Assembly: GCF_900105165.1 (NCBI RefSeq)
Contig: NZ_LT629740.1
Coordinates: 3,720,001 to 3,784,000 of the forward strand
From: Mucilaginibacter mallensis
Lineage (GTDB): Bacteria; Bacteroidota; Bacteroidia; Sphingobacteriales; Sphingobacteriaceae
Length of the DNA: 64,000 bases
Direction: 5' to 3'
Shown: piece by piece, positions 55,106-64,000 of the stretch
Position numbering within the stretch: the first letter of the stretch is position 1
Layout of the letters: every line of letters starts with the position of its first letter
The notes under the pieces: generated by a model
Databases searched by the model: none
Told to the model about the DNA's origin: nothing
The model's input: only the letters and a program-made list of their open reading frames with translations
Made by a program: the position numbers and the translations under genes

Positions 55106-56026
55106 TTATAATTTGGTTTTGAAAATTTTTTCTCTGAAAACATTGTATTCGCTTAACTGGTAATCAGGGCAACCGCCCTTTCTTGTTGCTATAAATCCGC
55201 CCATCGCTATAGCATTTTTTAATATTACCTGTGGCTCTTCATTTAAATAATGTCCAGCTAAAAAAGCTGCTAAAAATGAGTCGCCGCTGCCTATAGTATC
55301 AACTACCTTAACCTCGCTGCCCCATACATGGTAGCCCTTATCATTTTTGTAATAGGATGCCCCAAATTCTCCTTTGGTAATGATCACTTCCGATATATTG
55401 AAATGATGCTGTATAAATATCACCTGCGCAGCTTCATTATATGATGTACTTCCGAAAAGCATCTGAACCATTTCCAGTTCGGCCTGGTTAAACTTTACAA
55501 TATTGGCCTTTTCAAGAAGATCACCCAGCAAATCTTTACCGATATAGGGCGGGCGCATGTTAATATCCAAAACTTTTATCACATCGCTTTCTAAAATTTC
55601 AAAAAGTGTTTTCCTTGAAGTTTCATTCCGCGAAGCCAAACTGCCATATATAAAGTAGGTTGATGGCTGAAGCTGCTTTGTGATGCTATCTGAATAATTA
55701 ATGAAATCCCATGCTACCGGATAGATGATCTCGTAGGAAACCTCATTGCCATTATTCATTTTGGCAATAACCTGGCTGGTTGGGTATTCCTCATCTGTTT
55801 GCAGCAGGTGGCTTTTTATACCCCAATCATCCAGCAGTTGTGCAAGTTTTTTACCGTCTTCGTCGTTCCCTATTTTACTTACAAGGCTGGTTGCCATACC
55901 CATTTTATTTAAATGATAAGCTACGTTAAGCGGTGCACCACCAGGCTGCGGCCCATCAGGCAAAACATCCCATAAAATTTCGCCGAAACAAATTGCAGGG
56001 GTTATATAATTTTCTGTTGTTTTCAT
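55106..56026 (-). CDS. PfkB-family fructokinase
   Basis: Cytoplasmic sugar kinase, 306 aa. Substrate-binding signature GGAPLNVAYHLNKMG (about 29-43) and catalytic/anion-hole signature DTIGSGDSFLAAFLAG, with base Asp249. This close similarity to the fructokinase type and its position between a sugar porter and SusC/SusD, near GH32, indicate phosphorylation of free fructose to fructose-6-phosphate. It starts 9 bp after the porter stop. Confidence 0.9.
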   Translation of the reverse strand: MKTTENYITPAICFGEILWDVLPDGPQPGGAPLNVAYHLNKMGMATSLVSKIGNDEDGKKLAQLLDDWGIKSHLLQTDEEYPTSQVIAKMNNGNEVSYEIIYPVAWDFINYSDSITKQLQPSTYFIYGSLASRNETSRKTLFEILESDVIKVLDINMRPPYIGKDLLGDLLEKANIVKFNQAELEMVQMLFGSTSYNEAAQVIFIQHHFNISEVIITKGEFGASYYKNDKGYHVWGSEVKVVDTIGSGDSFLAAFLAGHYLNEEPQVILKNAIAMGGFIATRKGGCPDYQLSEYNVFREKIFKTKL

Positions 56027-56035
56027 ATTTTCAGG

Positions 56036-57373
56036 TTAGTGAAGTACTGCAATTTTAGCGTCGATCTGTTCAAGCGAAGTACCCTTGGTTTCCGGCATAA
56101 AAAACCAAACAAAAATGAGTTGCAGCATCATCATAAAGCCAAAGAAGAAGAAAGTCGGCGCGCCACCGAGTGATTCTGCAACTGATGGAAAACCAAAGGC
56201 AATAATAGCCGCCATTATCCAGTGTGTTGAGCTGCCCAGCGTTTGCCCCTTGGCCCTAACCTGGTTAGGGAATATCTCCGAAATAAATACCCATATAACC
56301 GCGCCTTGTGAAAAAGCGAAAAAGGCAATAAATACCATCATATAAACAGGGATGGCAAAACCGCTTAAATGCCCCGAGTAAAAAGTAAAAGCTACCGCAA
56401 AGAGCGAAGCGATCAACCCTACAGAACCTACCAGCATCAGTACCCGGCGGCCTACTTTATCTATAATATTTATCCCCAGCAGGGTAAAAATAAAATTGAT
56501 CATCCCGATGCCAACAGTTGATAATAGCGAGGAATGCGGACCTAAACCTGCCATTTCAAAAATGCGGGGCGCATAGTAAATAATGGCGTTAATGCCCGAT
56601 ACCTGGTTAAAAAAGGCAAACAGCACAACCAGTATAATCGGGGTTTTATATTTACCCGAGAACAGGCTCTCCTTAGCGTGCTTATTGCCCTGATCGTCCG
56701 TGCCTGATTTTTGAATGGAAACCAGTTCCTGTTCACAATTTAAAGGGTTGATGATGCGCAATATTTCCAAAGCGCGTTTGGTATCACCCTTTTTAAGAAT
56801 AAGCCAGCGCGGACTTTCAGGTATTAAATAAATCAAACATAAAAATATGAAAGCCGGTACGGCCTGCACACCCAGCATCCAGCGCCATGAGTTATCACCA
56901 CCCTGACTGATCAGGTAATTTGACAGGTATGAAACCAATATCCCCAAAACAACATTGAACTGGAACAGGCCAACCAGTTTCCCACGGTTATCAGCCGGTG
57001 AAACTTCAGATATATAAATAGGGGCTGTTACCGAAGATGCGCCAACACCCAAGCCGCCTAAAAAGCGGAAAACAAGAAATATTGACCAGCTATCGGCCAG
57101 CGCTGTACCAAGCGAAGATAGTAAGTAGGCGATCGCTACAAAATACAAGGTATTTTTACGTCCAAAACGATCAGATGGCCGGGAGCCTAACAATGAACCA
57201 ATTACGGTTCCTATTAAAGCAATAGATATAGTTAAGCCATGTTCGAATGCTGAAAGGTGCCAGAATTGCTGAATGGATTTTTCGGCGCCTGATATAACTG
57301 CCGTATCAAACCCGAACAGAAAGCCACCAAGGGCCACAACCATGGACCATGCCATGACAGAATGTTTTCTCAT
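56036..57373 (-). CDS. MFS sugar porter, probable fructose:H+ symporter
   Basis: Twelve-helix sugar porter family permease, 445 aa. Landmarks: GGFLFGFDTAVISGA in helix 1, SDRFGRKNTL in loop 2-3, PESPRWLILKKG in the middle loop, QVSGINAIIYYAP in helix 7 and the end motif MPETKGTSLEQID. The matching B. thetaiotaomicron fructan locus has an inner-membrane porter at the same place, so fructose is the inferred substrate. First gene of the minus-strand operon, divergent from the regulator. Confidence 0.92.
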   Translation of the reverse strand: MRKHSVMAWSMVVALGGFLFGFDTAVISGAEKSIQQFWHLSAFEHGLTISIALIGTVIGSLLGSRPSDRFGRKNTLYFVAIAYLLSSLGTALADSWSIFLVFRFLGGLGVGASSVTAPIYISEVSPADNRGKLVGLFQFNVVLGILVSYLSNYLISQGGDNSWRWMLGVQAVPAFIFLCLIYLIPESPRWLILKKGDTKRALEILRIINPLNCEQELVSIQKSGTDDQGNKHAKESLFSGKYKTPIILVVLFAFFNQVSGINAIIYYAPRIFEMAGLGPHSSLLSTVGIGMINFIFTLLGINIIDKVGRRVLMLVGSVGLIASLFAVAFTFYSGHLSGFAIPVYMMVFIAFFAFSQGAVIWVFISEIFPNQVRAKGQTLGSSTHWIMAAIIAFGFPSVAESLGGAPTFFFFGFMMMLQLIFVWFFMPETKGTSLEQIDAKIAVLH

Positions 57374-57483
57374 AATTAATAAAAGGTGTTATTGGATTTA
57401 CTTTCCAAAAATGAAGAATCAAACAGGCTGCTGTTATCGGTTTTGTATCAAAAGCGTATAAAAAACGCACAAACATTCATTCA

Positions 57484-57496
57484 ATTGATAATCAAT
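57484..57496. promoter_or_regulatory. Palindrome in the regulator-porter divergent gap
   Basis: ATTGAT-A-ATCAAT has perfect 6-bp arms. It lies 111 bp from the porter start in the 332-bp gap (57374-57705), which is otherwise A/T-rich with T-runs. It could be a binding site for the AraC-type output of the divergent regulator, but it is short. Confidence 0.3.
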
Positions 57497-57705
57497 AGAT
57501 TAAAATTAAAAAACTTTACAAATCAGGTAAAAATGTTTGATTTTGTTACGTGTTTGTTTGTTTTTGTTTCATTAGCAGCTCCAGGGCCAGGGCGGCGTTT
57601 TTATTTTTGAATGTTTTTATTGGTAAGTTTGTTATGCACTCCCCGGAGATTGCAAACCAAGTATTAAATCTTTTACTCAACACATTTTTAACGTTATAAA
57701 GGCTG

Positions 57706-60465
57706 ATGACTTTAAACATGAGGCGCTGCATTAAATTGCTGGCAATGGTATGTATAACCGTTGTGGTAATGGGTTGCCATAAGGCAGATGTAAAGTCGGA
57801 ATACACTATAGGTTTCTCTCAGTGTGTTGGGTCGGACCTGTGGCGCCAAACCATGCTGGATGAGATGAAGATGGAGCTCTCCCTGCACCCTGACGCTAAA
57901 TTTATTTATGCAGATGCCAACGGCAACAGCAACAAACAGGTAGAGCAGGTAAAGCAAATGCTGAATAAAGGGATTGATCTGCTAATCATCTCCCCTAATG
58001 AGGCCCAGCCGCTTACTGATATTGTTGAACAAATCTATGATAAAGGTATCCCGGTAATTGTGATCGATAGGAAAACCTCATCAACCTTATACACCGCTTA
58101 TGTAGGTGCTGATAATTACCAGATTGGTAAAATGGCCGGGGAATACCTGGGTAACTTACTTAAGGGCAAAGGAAACGTGCTTGAAGTAATGGGCCTGCCG
58201 GGCTCCTCGCCTGCTATTGAACGGGAAAATGGCTTTGATGACGGGATTAAAAAATATCCAGGCATACATATTACTGCACAGGTGTATGGCGACTGGCTAA
58301 AAGCAAATGCTGAAACCCAGTTAATGAAGCTAGGCAACAATCTTAGCGATGTAAATGCTGTATTTGCGCATAACGATGTGATGGCCCGTGGATCGCGCGA
58401 TGTACTTACCCGGCTTAATATAAAACACCCTATAAAAGTTATTGGGGTTGATGCATTGCCCGGCAATGGCGGTGGTATCCAAATGGTTTCATCAAAACTT
58501 ATTGATGCGAGCCTGGTATATCCAACCGGTGGTAAGGAAGCCATCATGACGGCCTTTCGTATACTGAACAAGGAACCTTTCACTAAGGAAAACATACTGC
58601 AATCTGTAGTTATTGATTCAACCAACGTGCAGTTAATGAAGCTGCAATGGAACAGGATTAACAGTCAGCAAAAGGATATTGAAAGGCAACAGGCATTGCT
58701 TGCAGAGCAAAGGGAGTTATATAACAGTCAGCAGGTGATCTTCAACATCATTGTGATATCACTGGTATTGGCGATTGTTTTCGGGGGACTGGCTTTTTAT
58801 TCACTAATGGAAAACAGGAAGATCAACAAAAGTCTTGAAACAAAAAATACTGAGATATTATCACAAAGGAACCAACTGATTGAAATGTCGGCCCGGGCTG
58901 AAGCTGCAACAGAGGCTAAACTTAATTTCTTCACCAATATATCGCATGAGTTCCGCACACCGTTAACGCTCATCCTCTCCCCTGTTGAGGATATGATGCG
59001 CAACGAAAAACTAAACCTGGTTGCCGGAAAGAGTTTAAAGCTGATGCACAAAAACGTATTCAGATTGCTACGCCTGGTCAACCAACTGATAGACTACCGT
59101 AAAATCGGATACGACAAACAACAGATCCATGCATCGCCCAATAATATTGCAGACTTTGTAAAGGATATCCTGGATAACTTTCAGCATAATGCGCAAAAAC
59201 GTAATATCCATCTCACCTTTAGCACAAGCGAGCCCAATATTACCGCATGGTTTGATGTAAATATGCTGGATAAAGTATTTTTCAACCTGTTATCCAACTC
59301 CTTAAAATTCACTAAGAATAATGGCTGTATAAAGGTTATCGTCACTAAAAATAACGACAGCACGGTTGATATAACCATTACCGATAATGGCATAGGTATG
59401 GAGCCGAATGAGGTTGAGCATATATTTGAACAATTTTACCAGGCTGATAATGGCGCTGCCAAAGGATCGGGGTTGGGATTGGCCTTATCAAAGGAAATTG
59501 TTTTACTGCACCAGGGCACTATTGAGGTAAGCAGTAAAAAATGGCAGGGAACAACCTTTACCATAAAGTTACCATTGGATAATACGACTAAAAAAACCTC
59601 TCAACATCCTATTGAGCGCCTTGAAACAGATTATAACACCCAGCTTTATACGGCCGATCTGGATGAACAGGTGATTACCGACCCAACGGCTGCTTTTAGT
59701 ACGCCACAAGAGCTTTCCATATTAATTATAGAAGATAATACCGACCTGCTTTATTATCTAAGCGATAAACTGGGAGAAACCTATGAAATATTTACTGCCG
59801 ATGATGGATCGAAAGGGTTGAATGAAGCTTTTGAGCGTGTGCCGGATCTGGTGATATCTGATGTGGTATTGCCTGGTATTTCGGGCAAAAAGATCGCGGA
59901 AAGCCTAAAAACTGATATCAGAACATCGCATATCCCTATTATATTATTAACTGCGCAAAGCAATGTGGAGCAGCAGATTGATGGTATCCGCAGTATGGCT
60001 GATGTTTATATTACCAAACCGTTTAACCTTGATTACCTATTAGCCACTATAAACAACCTGATTAAAAACAGGCTGATACTTAAAGAACACTTTATAAGTG
60101 ATATTGACCTGGCAAAAATGCCCGTTTCAAAGCGACTGGATAAAAAATTCCTGAACGACTTTGCAGGCATTGTAGAGCAGAACCTGGGCAACGAACACTT
60201 TAACGTTGATGATATTTGCAAACTGATAGGAATATCACGGGTAAAGCTTTACCGCAAAGTTAAAGCCTTGCTTGGATGCAGCATAGCAGATTATATTTTG
60301 AACCGCAGACTAAAAAAAGCCAAATATTTACTTATTAACGAAAGCCATTCCATATCAGAGATCACCTATATGGTGGGCTTTTCAAGTCCTAACTACTTCT
60401 CAACCGTATTTAAGGCCAAATACGAGTGTACACCCAGCGAATTTAAGCGCAAGCAGGATGCTTAA
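57706..60465 (+). CDS. Hybrid two-component system regulator with fructose-type periplasmic sensor
   Basis: 919 aa. Lipobox-like VMGC at the end of the signal (about 24), then a type-1 periplasmic-binding-protein sensor (about 30-325; YTIGFSQCVGSDLWRQT, GKGNVLEVMGLPGSSPA, VFAHNDVMARGSRD), transmembrane helix (about 346-366), HisKA with His414 in ISHEFRTP, HATPase (about 515-630; GSGLGLALSKEIV), receiver with Asp719 in VISDVVLPG, and a C-terminal AraC helix-turn-helix (about 815-917; KYLLINESHSISEITYMVGF). This is the architecture of BT1754, which binds fructose and switches on the fructan locus. An ATG at 57718 is an alternative start. It probably activates the divergent porter-kinase-SusC-SusD operon and perhaps GH32. 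Confidence 0.93.
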   Translation: MTLNMRRCIKLLAMVCITVVVMGCHKADVKSEYTIGFSQCVGSDLWRQTMLDEMKMELSLHPDAKFIYADANGNSNKQVEQVKQMLNKGIDLLIISPNEAQPLTDIVEQIYDKGIPVIVIDRKTSSTLYTAYVGADNYQIGKMAGEYLGNLLKGKGNVLEVMGLPGSSPAIERENGFDDGIKKYPGIHITAQVYGDWLKANAETQLMKLGNNLSDVNAVFAHNDVMARGSRDVLTRLNIKHPIKVIGVDALPGNGGGIQMVSSKLIDASLVYPTGGKEAIMTAFRILNKEPFTKENILQSVVIDSTNVQLMKLQWNRINSQQKDIERQQALLAEQRELYNSQQVIFNIIVISLVLAIVFGGLAFYSLMENRKINKSLETKNTEILSQRNQLIEMSARAEAATEAKLNFFTNISHEFRTPLTLILSPVEDMMRNEKLNLVAGKSLKLMHKNVFRLLRLVNQLIDYRKIGYDKQQIHASPNNIADFVKDILDNFQHNAQKRNIHLTFSTSEPNITAWFDVNMLDKVFFNLLSNSLKFTKNNGCIKVIVTKNNDSTVDITITDNGIGMEPNEVEHIFEQFYQADNGAAKGSGLGLALSKEIVLLHQGTIEVSSKKWQGTTFTIKLPLDNTTKKTSQHPIERLETDYNTQLYTADLDEQVITDPTAAFSTPQELSILIIEDNTDLLYYLSDKLGETYEIFTADDGSKGLNEAFERVPDLVISDVVLPGISGKKIAESLKTDIRTSHIPIILLTAQSNVEQQIDGIRSMADVYITKPFNLDYLLATINNLIKNRLILKEHFISDIDLAKMPVSKRLDKKFLNDFAGIVEQNLGNEHFNVDDICKLIGISRVKLYRKVKALLGCSIADYILNRRLKKAKYLLINESHSISEITYMVGFSSPNYFSTVFKAKYECTPSEFKRKQDA

Positions 60466-60490
60466 TAAGTCAGCTTTATAACCTGTTTAT

Positions 60491-60811
60491 TCAATGATGT
60501 ATCAGCTGGTAAACCTGCTGCATATATTCTGCTTCCTCCATTGCCATTTGGAAATCCTCCCATTCGGTTATACTAAACGTAAAGCAGATATCACTATGAG
60601 GTGTGCGCAACACAAGCCTTTCTTCTCCATCAGGGAAAGGAAACATGCTTTGTTCCACATCCAGCTGTGATGTAAAATCCTTGAACATTTTAAACTGCTC
60701 TGGTGTAAAATTCAACAGCAGGTTTCGCAACCAAATGTTCAGGATCTTACACTCCATGCATTGGCTGATAACAGTCGGACCTTTACGACATAAAACGATG
60801 GTTTGACACAT
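60491..60811 (-). CDS. DUF6686-family small protein
   Basis: 106 aa from the ATG at 60811; the frame extends 11 codons upstream to an ATG at 60844, but family members start at about MCQTIVL. Cys residues at 2, 8, 18 and 21 (VISQCMECKILNIW) look like a possible metal site. A soluble protein of unknown function. It is convergent with the regulator gene, with a 25-bp gap. Confidence 0.65.
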   Translation of the reverse strand: MCQTIVLCRKGPTVISQCMECKILNIWLRNLLLNFTPEQFKMFKDFTSQLDVEQSMFPFPDGEERLVLRTPHSDICFTFSITEWEDFQMAMEEAEYMQQVYQLIHH

Positions 60812-60884
60812 AAACTGATAAATTAGTGCCTGCATTACCTGCATAGATAGATCATCCTCAGCAGGTAAGCAGGACTTGATATTT

Positions 60885-61085
60885 TCAATTCTTAATTACA
60901 TTTTCTTTTATACTACTATTGGGTTTCCAGAGCTTCCGGCAAATAACAAACAGCGGAACAAGCAGCGCCGCCCAGGCTAACCAATACCAAAAACCTGTAC
61001 CTAACAAAGCGGCCAGCAAACCAAATAGTATCAAGGCAGAAAGCAGCACAGGTATGCGCCAGATTTTTTTAAAATTTTGTTTCAT
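60885..61085 (-). CDS. Small two-helix membrane protein
   Basis: 66 aa with two hydrophobic segments (about 12-28 and 31-50; VLLSALILFGLLAALLG, WYWLAWAALLVPLFVI) and basic ends. It overlaps the upstream PepSY membrane gene by 17 bp, so it is coupled to it. Iron-siderophore operons often contain such small membrane proteins; function unknown. Confidence 0.65.
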   Translation of the reverse strand: MKQNFKKIWRIPVLLSALILFGLLAALLGTGFWYWLAWAALLVPLFVICRKLWKPNSSIKENVIKN

Positions 61086-62259
61086 GATCTAATTGTTTGG
61101 GATGGGGCTCAGTTAATTCAGCTTCGGCAAGGCGTTCAAAATAATTCCTATAAAATTTACGGCGAACAACCCATAGGTAAACCCCACTGATGAGCATCAC
61201 TATAGCAACCAGATCAAATAGCACCCAGATTACTTTTAACGGTATACCGCCATAATTCCCAAAATGCAATGGCCGCGAAAGCTCAAGCGTCCGCAAATAA
61301 ACAGGCATTTTCACCACAGCAGCCAATTTGCCTGATTTGGCATCAACCAAAACCGGACTAAATAGTTGAGAAGTCAATGGTGTATTTCCTTTTGTCCAGA
61401 CCAAGTAATGATAAGGGCTGCCAAAGGTATTGCCCGGATAAACCATGCTCATAATTTGCATACCCGGCAATGTGTTTTGGGTTGTATTATAGGCAGCCTG
61501 TACCGAGCTCAATCCGTCTTGTTTTACCAATGGCTTGCCCTGGTATTTACTTAGCATGGCTTTTACATCCGTCATCTGCCATATTCCAAACAGCGGTGTC
61601 GAAAGCTCATTCATCACACCCGTCGTCCCTACTACCAAAAGCCACACGGCAGTAGCAATGCCCAGCAGGTTATGCAAATCGAGCCATTTGAGTCGGCGGG
61701 ATTTATCACTCCTTATAGTTCCGAAGTCCAGTTTCTTCATAAAGGGGCCGTATAATACGACCCCTGAAATGATGGAAATGACAAACAATACGCCCATCAA
61801 CCCTAAAAACAATTCGCCCGGCAAATCAAGGAATAATCCGCGGTGCAGGTCCAGCATGATATCGATAAAGCTTGCCGGCTTTTGAGAGAACGGCGGCTCA
61901 TCATTCAGCAGTTTACCGGTGCGGCTATCAAACTGCAGGGAATGGCGCAGCGGATCAACCGGATTCCAGGTGGGCGACATGTTAACTAATACCTGCGGCT
62001 CATCATCATCCACAAAAATGAACGCAACCAGTTGTTTGGGATAACGCCCATGGGCAACCTTTACCATGCCATCCAGATCAGCCATTGGCGTATCCTTCGG
62101 CAGGGTTGCATAATGGGTTGGGTTAAGCCAGCCGTCTATTTCGTCTCCAAAGATCAGCGGCAAGCCGGTGATACATAACATGAGCAGAAACAGGGTGCAG
62201 ATCAGGCTCGTCCACCGATGCCACCAAAACCATTTTTTAATACTTTTAAGCTGGGCCAT
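61069..62259 (-). CDS. PepSY-associated transmembrane protein (PiuB-like)
   Basis: 396-aa inner-membrane protein with four main helices (about 15-37, 145-170, 205-225, 345-370) and two PepSY-type periplasmic segments. The His-containing helix segments WWHRWTSLICTLFLLMLCI, LDLHRGLFLDLPG and WLDLHNLLGI are typical. Such proteins accompany siderophore receptors and probably reduce ferric siderophores or use heme in the membrane. It starts 13 bp after the receptor stop, so both are one operon. Confidence 0.85.
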   Translation of the reverse strand: MAQLKSIKKWFWWHRWTSLICTLFLLMLCITGLPLIFGDEIDGWLNPTHYATLPKDTPMADLDGMVKVAHGRYPKQLVAFIFVDDDEPQVLVNMSPTWNPVDPLRHSLQFDSRTGKLLNDEPPFSQKPASFIDIMLDLHRGLFLDLPGELFLGLMGVLFVISIISGVVLYGPFMKKLDFGTIRSDKSRRLKWLDLHNLLGIATAVWLLVVGTTGVMNELSTPLFGIWQMTDVKAMLSKYQGKPLVKQDGLSSVQAAYNTTQNTLPGMQIMSMVYPGNTFGSPYHYLVWTKGNTPLTSQLFSPVLVDAKSGKLAAVVKMPVYLRTLELSRPLHFGNYGGIPLKVIWVLFDLVAIVMLISGVYLWVVRRKFYRNYFERLAEAELTEPHPKQLDHETKF

Positions 62260-62272
62260 ATATTAATATTCG

Positions 62273-64000
62273 TTAAAATCTGAAGGCGACACTTCCGTTA
62301 ATGCTGCGCGGCTGTTGCGGATTAACAGTATACCAACCGATCCAGTATTCCTTATTCGTCAGATTATCAACAGATACAGCAAAACGGTACCTGCCTGTCT
62401 CGTAAAACACCGTACTGTTTAATACGGTATAGGCAGGAACATAAAACTGCCCCTCACTTTTACTGCTTTCCACTAAGCTTTTTCCAGCGTAATTGCCGCC
62501 AAAACCTGCACCTAAGCCCTTAATTCCATCTTGCGTAAAGCGGTAACTCAACCATAGGTTAGCCATGTTCTGTGGGCCAGATGTGTTTGGCCTTAACCCG
62601 TTTACATCGGCATCTGCATTGGTATATTTGCTATCGTTATAAGCATAGCCTGCAACCACATTAAAACCGGTAAAGGGATTGGCTGTTACTTCAGCTTCCA
62701 TTCCTTTGCTAAGCTGCGTGCCGTTCTGTATCGAGAACTGAGGATGGTCAAGATCAGTACGCAATACATTATCTACCTTTATATCATAATAGCTAAAAGT
62801 TCCGCGCAGTTTACCGTCAAAGGCATTCAGCTTAACGCCGCCTTCCAGTTGGTTTGCTTCCTCTGGTTTAAAGCTATGGCCCTGGAAATCCGTTCCTGTT
62901 TCATTGGTAAAGCCATTCTGATAATTACCGAACAAGGATACCTTGTCTTTAATCAATTGATACACCAGGCCAAACTTGGGCGATAAAGCGGTTTGTTTAT
63001 AGCCACCTGAAGTAGTACCATTTACCGGATTATAATTTCCGGCGAAATCATAATGATCAACGCGTAAAGCGGCATTGGCAATCAGTTGATCGGTAATATT
63101 TATTACATCTGACACGTAGGCGCTGGTAATATATTCTTTGGTATAAATGGTATAAGGATAAGGATCGGCCGGGCTGTTGGCATAGGCCGAATCAACTTTA
63201 GCTTTGTTAAAGTTCAGGTAGTTTGGAATATTACCTGTCGTATTTATCACATCAAATAAATCGGCTGCGGTTTGGCCGCCTGCTGTGCCCATAAATTCAT
63301 TATAGCGAACATTAGCGTTATAGTTATAATAATCAATGCCGGCCACTACACGGTTTTTCACGGAGCCGATATTGAATTTTCCGATAAAGTTCTGCTGTAG
63401 ATCAAAGGTTTGATCGCCACCCTCAATAGTCCATACATTCCGCTGTATCTCGTTATTACCCGGCATCAAGTAAAAATAAGGCATCGGGCCATTGGAGTTA
63501 GTGTTGACAACCGAAATGCTGGTTTGCGAGGTCCAGTTATCTGACATTTTATAATTCATCTGCCCGGAGAAGTTCAGGTTTGATGAATTCATTACCAGGT
63601 CATTACTAATATAAGAACGGTTATAATCCAGGTTTAACTTGTCAGCGCTGTTAACGCCAAGCGCTGCAACTGTTGTATTAAAAAAGAACATTTGAGGTGT
63701 AGTTCCTGCCGATGCATAGAGTTCCGCATCGAAAGAAAATGACAAGCGGTCACTAGCTTTATAGATTAGGCTGGGCGCTAAAAATATATTACGGTGGAAG
63801 CCTGCATCCTGCCAGGAATTTTGGGTATTTAAAGCAGTATTGATACGGAACAGCAGTTTTTTTGCTGAATCCAATGGCGTATTTACATCTGCGGTCAGGC
63901 GGTTAAAACCATAGCTGCCGCCACTATAAATTATCTCACCACCTGCCTGGTCATAAGGCTTTTTAGTCACTCTGTTAATGAGGCCGCCATAAGATGTTAC
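62273..64000 (-). CDS. TonB-dependent siderophore receptor, N-terminus beyond window edge
   Basis: The frame is open to the right edge (576 codons including stop); upstream sequence including the start and signal peptide is missing. The visible part begins at the end of the plug (SYGGLINRVTKKPYDQAGGE), the usual GGxINRVTKKP of FhuE/FoxA-type receptors, and continues as a barrel ending in RSINGSVAFRF. Barrel segments such as SLFGNYQNGFTNETGTDF and NQLEGGVKLNAFDGKL are typical. Likely takes up a ferric siderophore. First gene of the operon with the PepSY membrane protein. Confidence 0.9.
   Translation of the reverse strand, partial: VTSYGGLINRVTKKPYDQAGGEIIYSGGSYGFNRLTADVNTPLDSAKKLLFRINTALNTQNSWQDAGFHRNIFLAPSLIYKASDRLSFSFDAELYASAGTTPQMFFFNTTVAALGVNSADKLNLDYNRSYISNDLVMNSSNLNFSGQMNYKMSDNWTSQTSISVVNTNSNGPMPYFYLMPGNNEIQRNVWTIEGGDQTFDLQQNFIGKFNIGSVKNRVVAGIDYYNYNANVRYNEFMGTAGGQTAADLFDVINTTGNIPNYLNFNKAKVDSAYANSPADPYPYTIYTKEYITSAYVSDVINITDQLIANAALRVDHYDFAGNYNPVNGTTSGGYKQTALSPKFGLVYQLIKDKVSLFGNYQNGFTNETGTDFQGHSFKPEEANQLEGGVKLNAFDGKLRGTFSYYDIKVDNVLRTDLDHPQFSIQNGTQLSKGMEAEVTANPFTGFNVVAGYAYNDSKYTNADADVNGLRPNTSGPQNMANLWLSYRFTQDGIKGLGAGFGGNYAGKSLVESSKSEGQFYVPAYTVLNSTVFYETGRYRFAVSVDNLTNKEYWIGWYTVNPQQPRSINGSVAFRF

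Noticed and set aside
58116..58625. 169-codon open frame on the minus strand
   Set aside because: It is antisense to the sensor domain of the hybrid two-component regulator; a shadow frame.
1..64000. CRISPR arrays, tRNA/rRNA genes, insertion sequences, prophage
   Set aside because: I looked for regular spaced repeats, cloverleaf-like genes, transposase motifs and phage genes and saw none; only the small REP-like element at 50008-50138 suggests mobility.

Overview
The window is chromosomal DNA from a Bacteroidetes bacterium, most likely a sphingobacterium of the Mucilaginibacter/Pedobacter type. The evidence is three SusC/SusD outer-membrane glycan-uptake pairs, a hybrid two-component regulator, SusE-like and PepSY-like lipoproteins, A/T-rich leaders before start codons and fairly low GC. 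The genus is inferred. I see no rRNA, tRNA, CRISPR array, transposase or phage gene. Layout: (1) 1-5661, minus strand: a SusC/SusD pair, then an arylsulfotransferase-like lipoprotein that runs off the left edge; two LacI-type palindromes lie upstream of susC. (2) 6073-10335, minus: an M1 metallopeptidase, a PAPS-type sulfotransferase and a chromate-type transporter, the last two overlapping by 4 bp. The same LacI-type palindrome occurs twice in the divergent gap before 10616. (3) 10616-31667: a glycan locus. Plus-strand genes encode a NahK-like sugar kinase, a DUF3472 protein and a GH106-like hydrolase. They converge on a minus-strand operon of SusC, SusD, a DUF3823 lipoprotein, an unassigned GH-like enzyme, a GH92 alpha-mannosidase and a GtaA/DUF4965 protein. 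Upstream is an unusual membrane regulator with a Kelch sensor outside and a SARP-like DNA-binding module inside. (4) 32025-33385: a conserved hypothetical protein and a Nudix-type regulator with a degenerate Nudix box. (5) 33734-42789, plus strand: nine closely packed genes. A LytS/LytTR pair and a lone receiver are followed by PqqD, ATP-grasp, a fold-III PLP decarboxylase, a urea-transporter/M23-peptidase fusion, a TPR/outer-membrane barrel and a TPR protein. Gene overlaps and a strong terminator mark the last six as a unit. This is the best candidate for an undescribed system. (6) 42878-48292: a PepSY-like lipoprotein, a Tat-exported Gfo/Idh oxidoreductase and a divergent GH9 enzyme. (7) 48368-60465: a fructan locus resembling the Bacteroides thetaiotaomicron one, with a fructose-sensing-type hybrid two-component regulator, MFS sugar porter, fructokinase, SusC, SusD and GH32. 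(8) 60491-64000, minus: a DUF6686 protein, a small membrane protein, a PepSY membrane protein and a TonB-dependent siderophore receptor cut by the right edge. How it works together: none of the three SusC proteins has the N-terminal STN domain used in sigma/anti-sigma control. Each glycan locus instead has its own apparent regulatory signal: LacI operators, the Kelch/SARP protein, and the hybrid two-component protein. Hairpins separate most of the distal enzyme genes from the genes before them.
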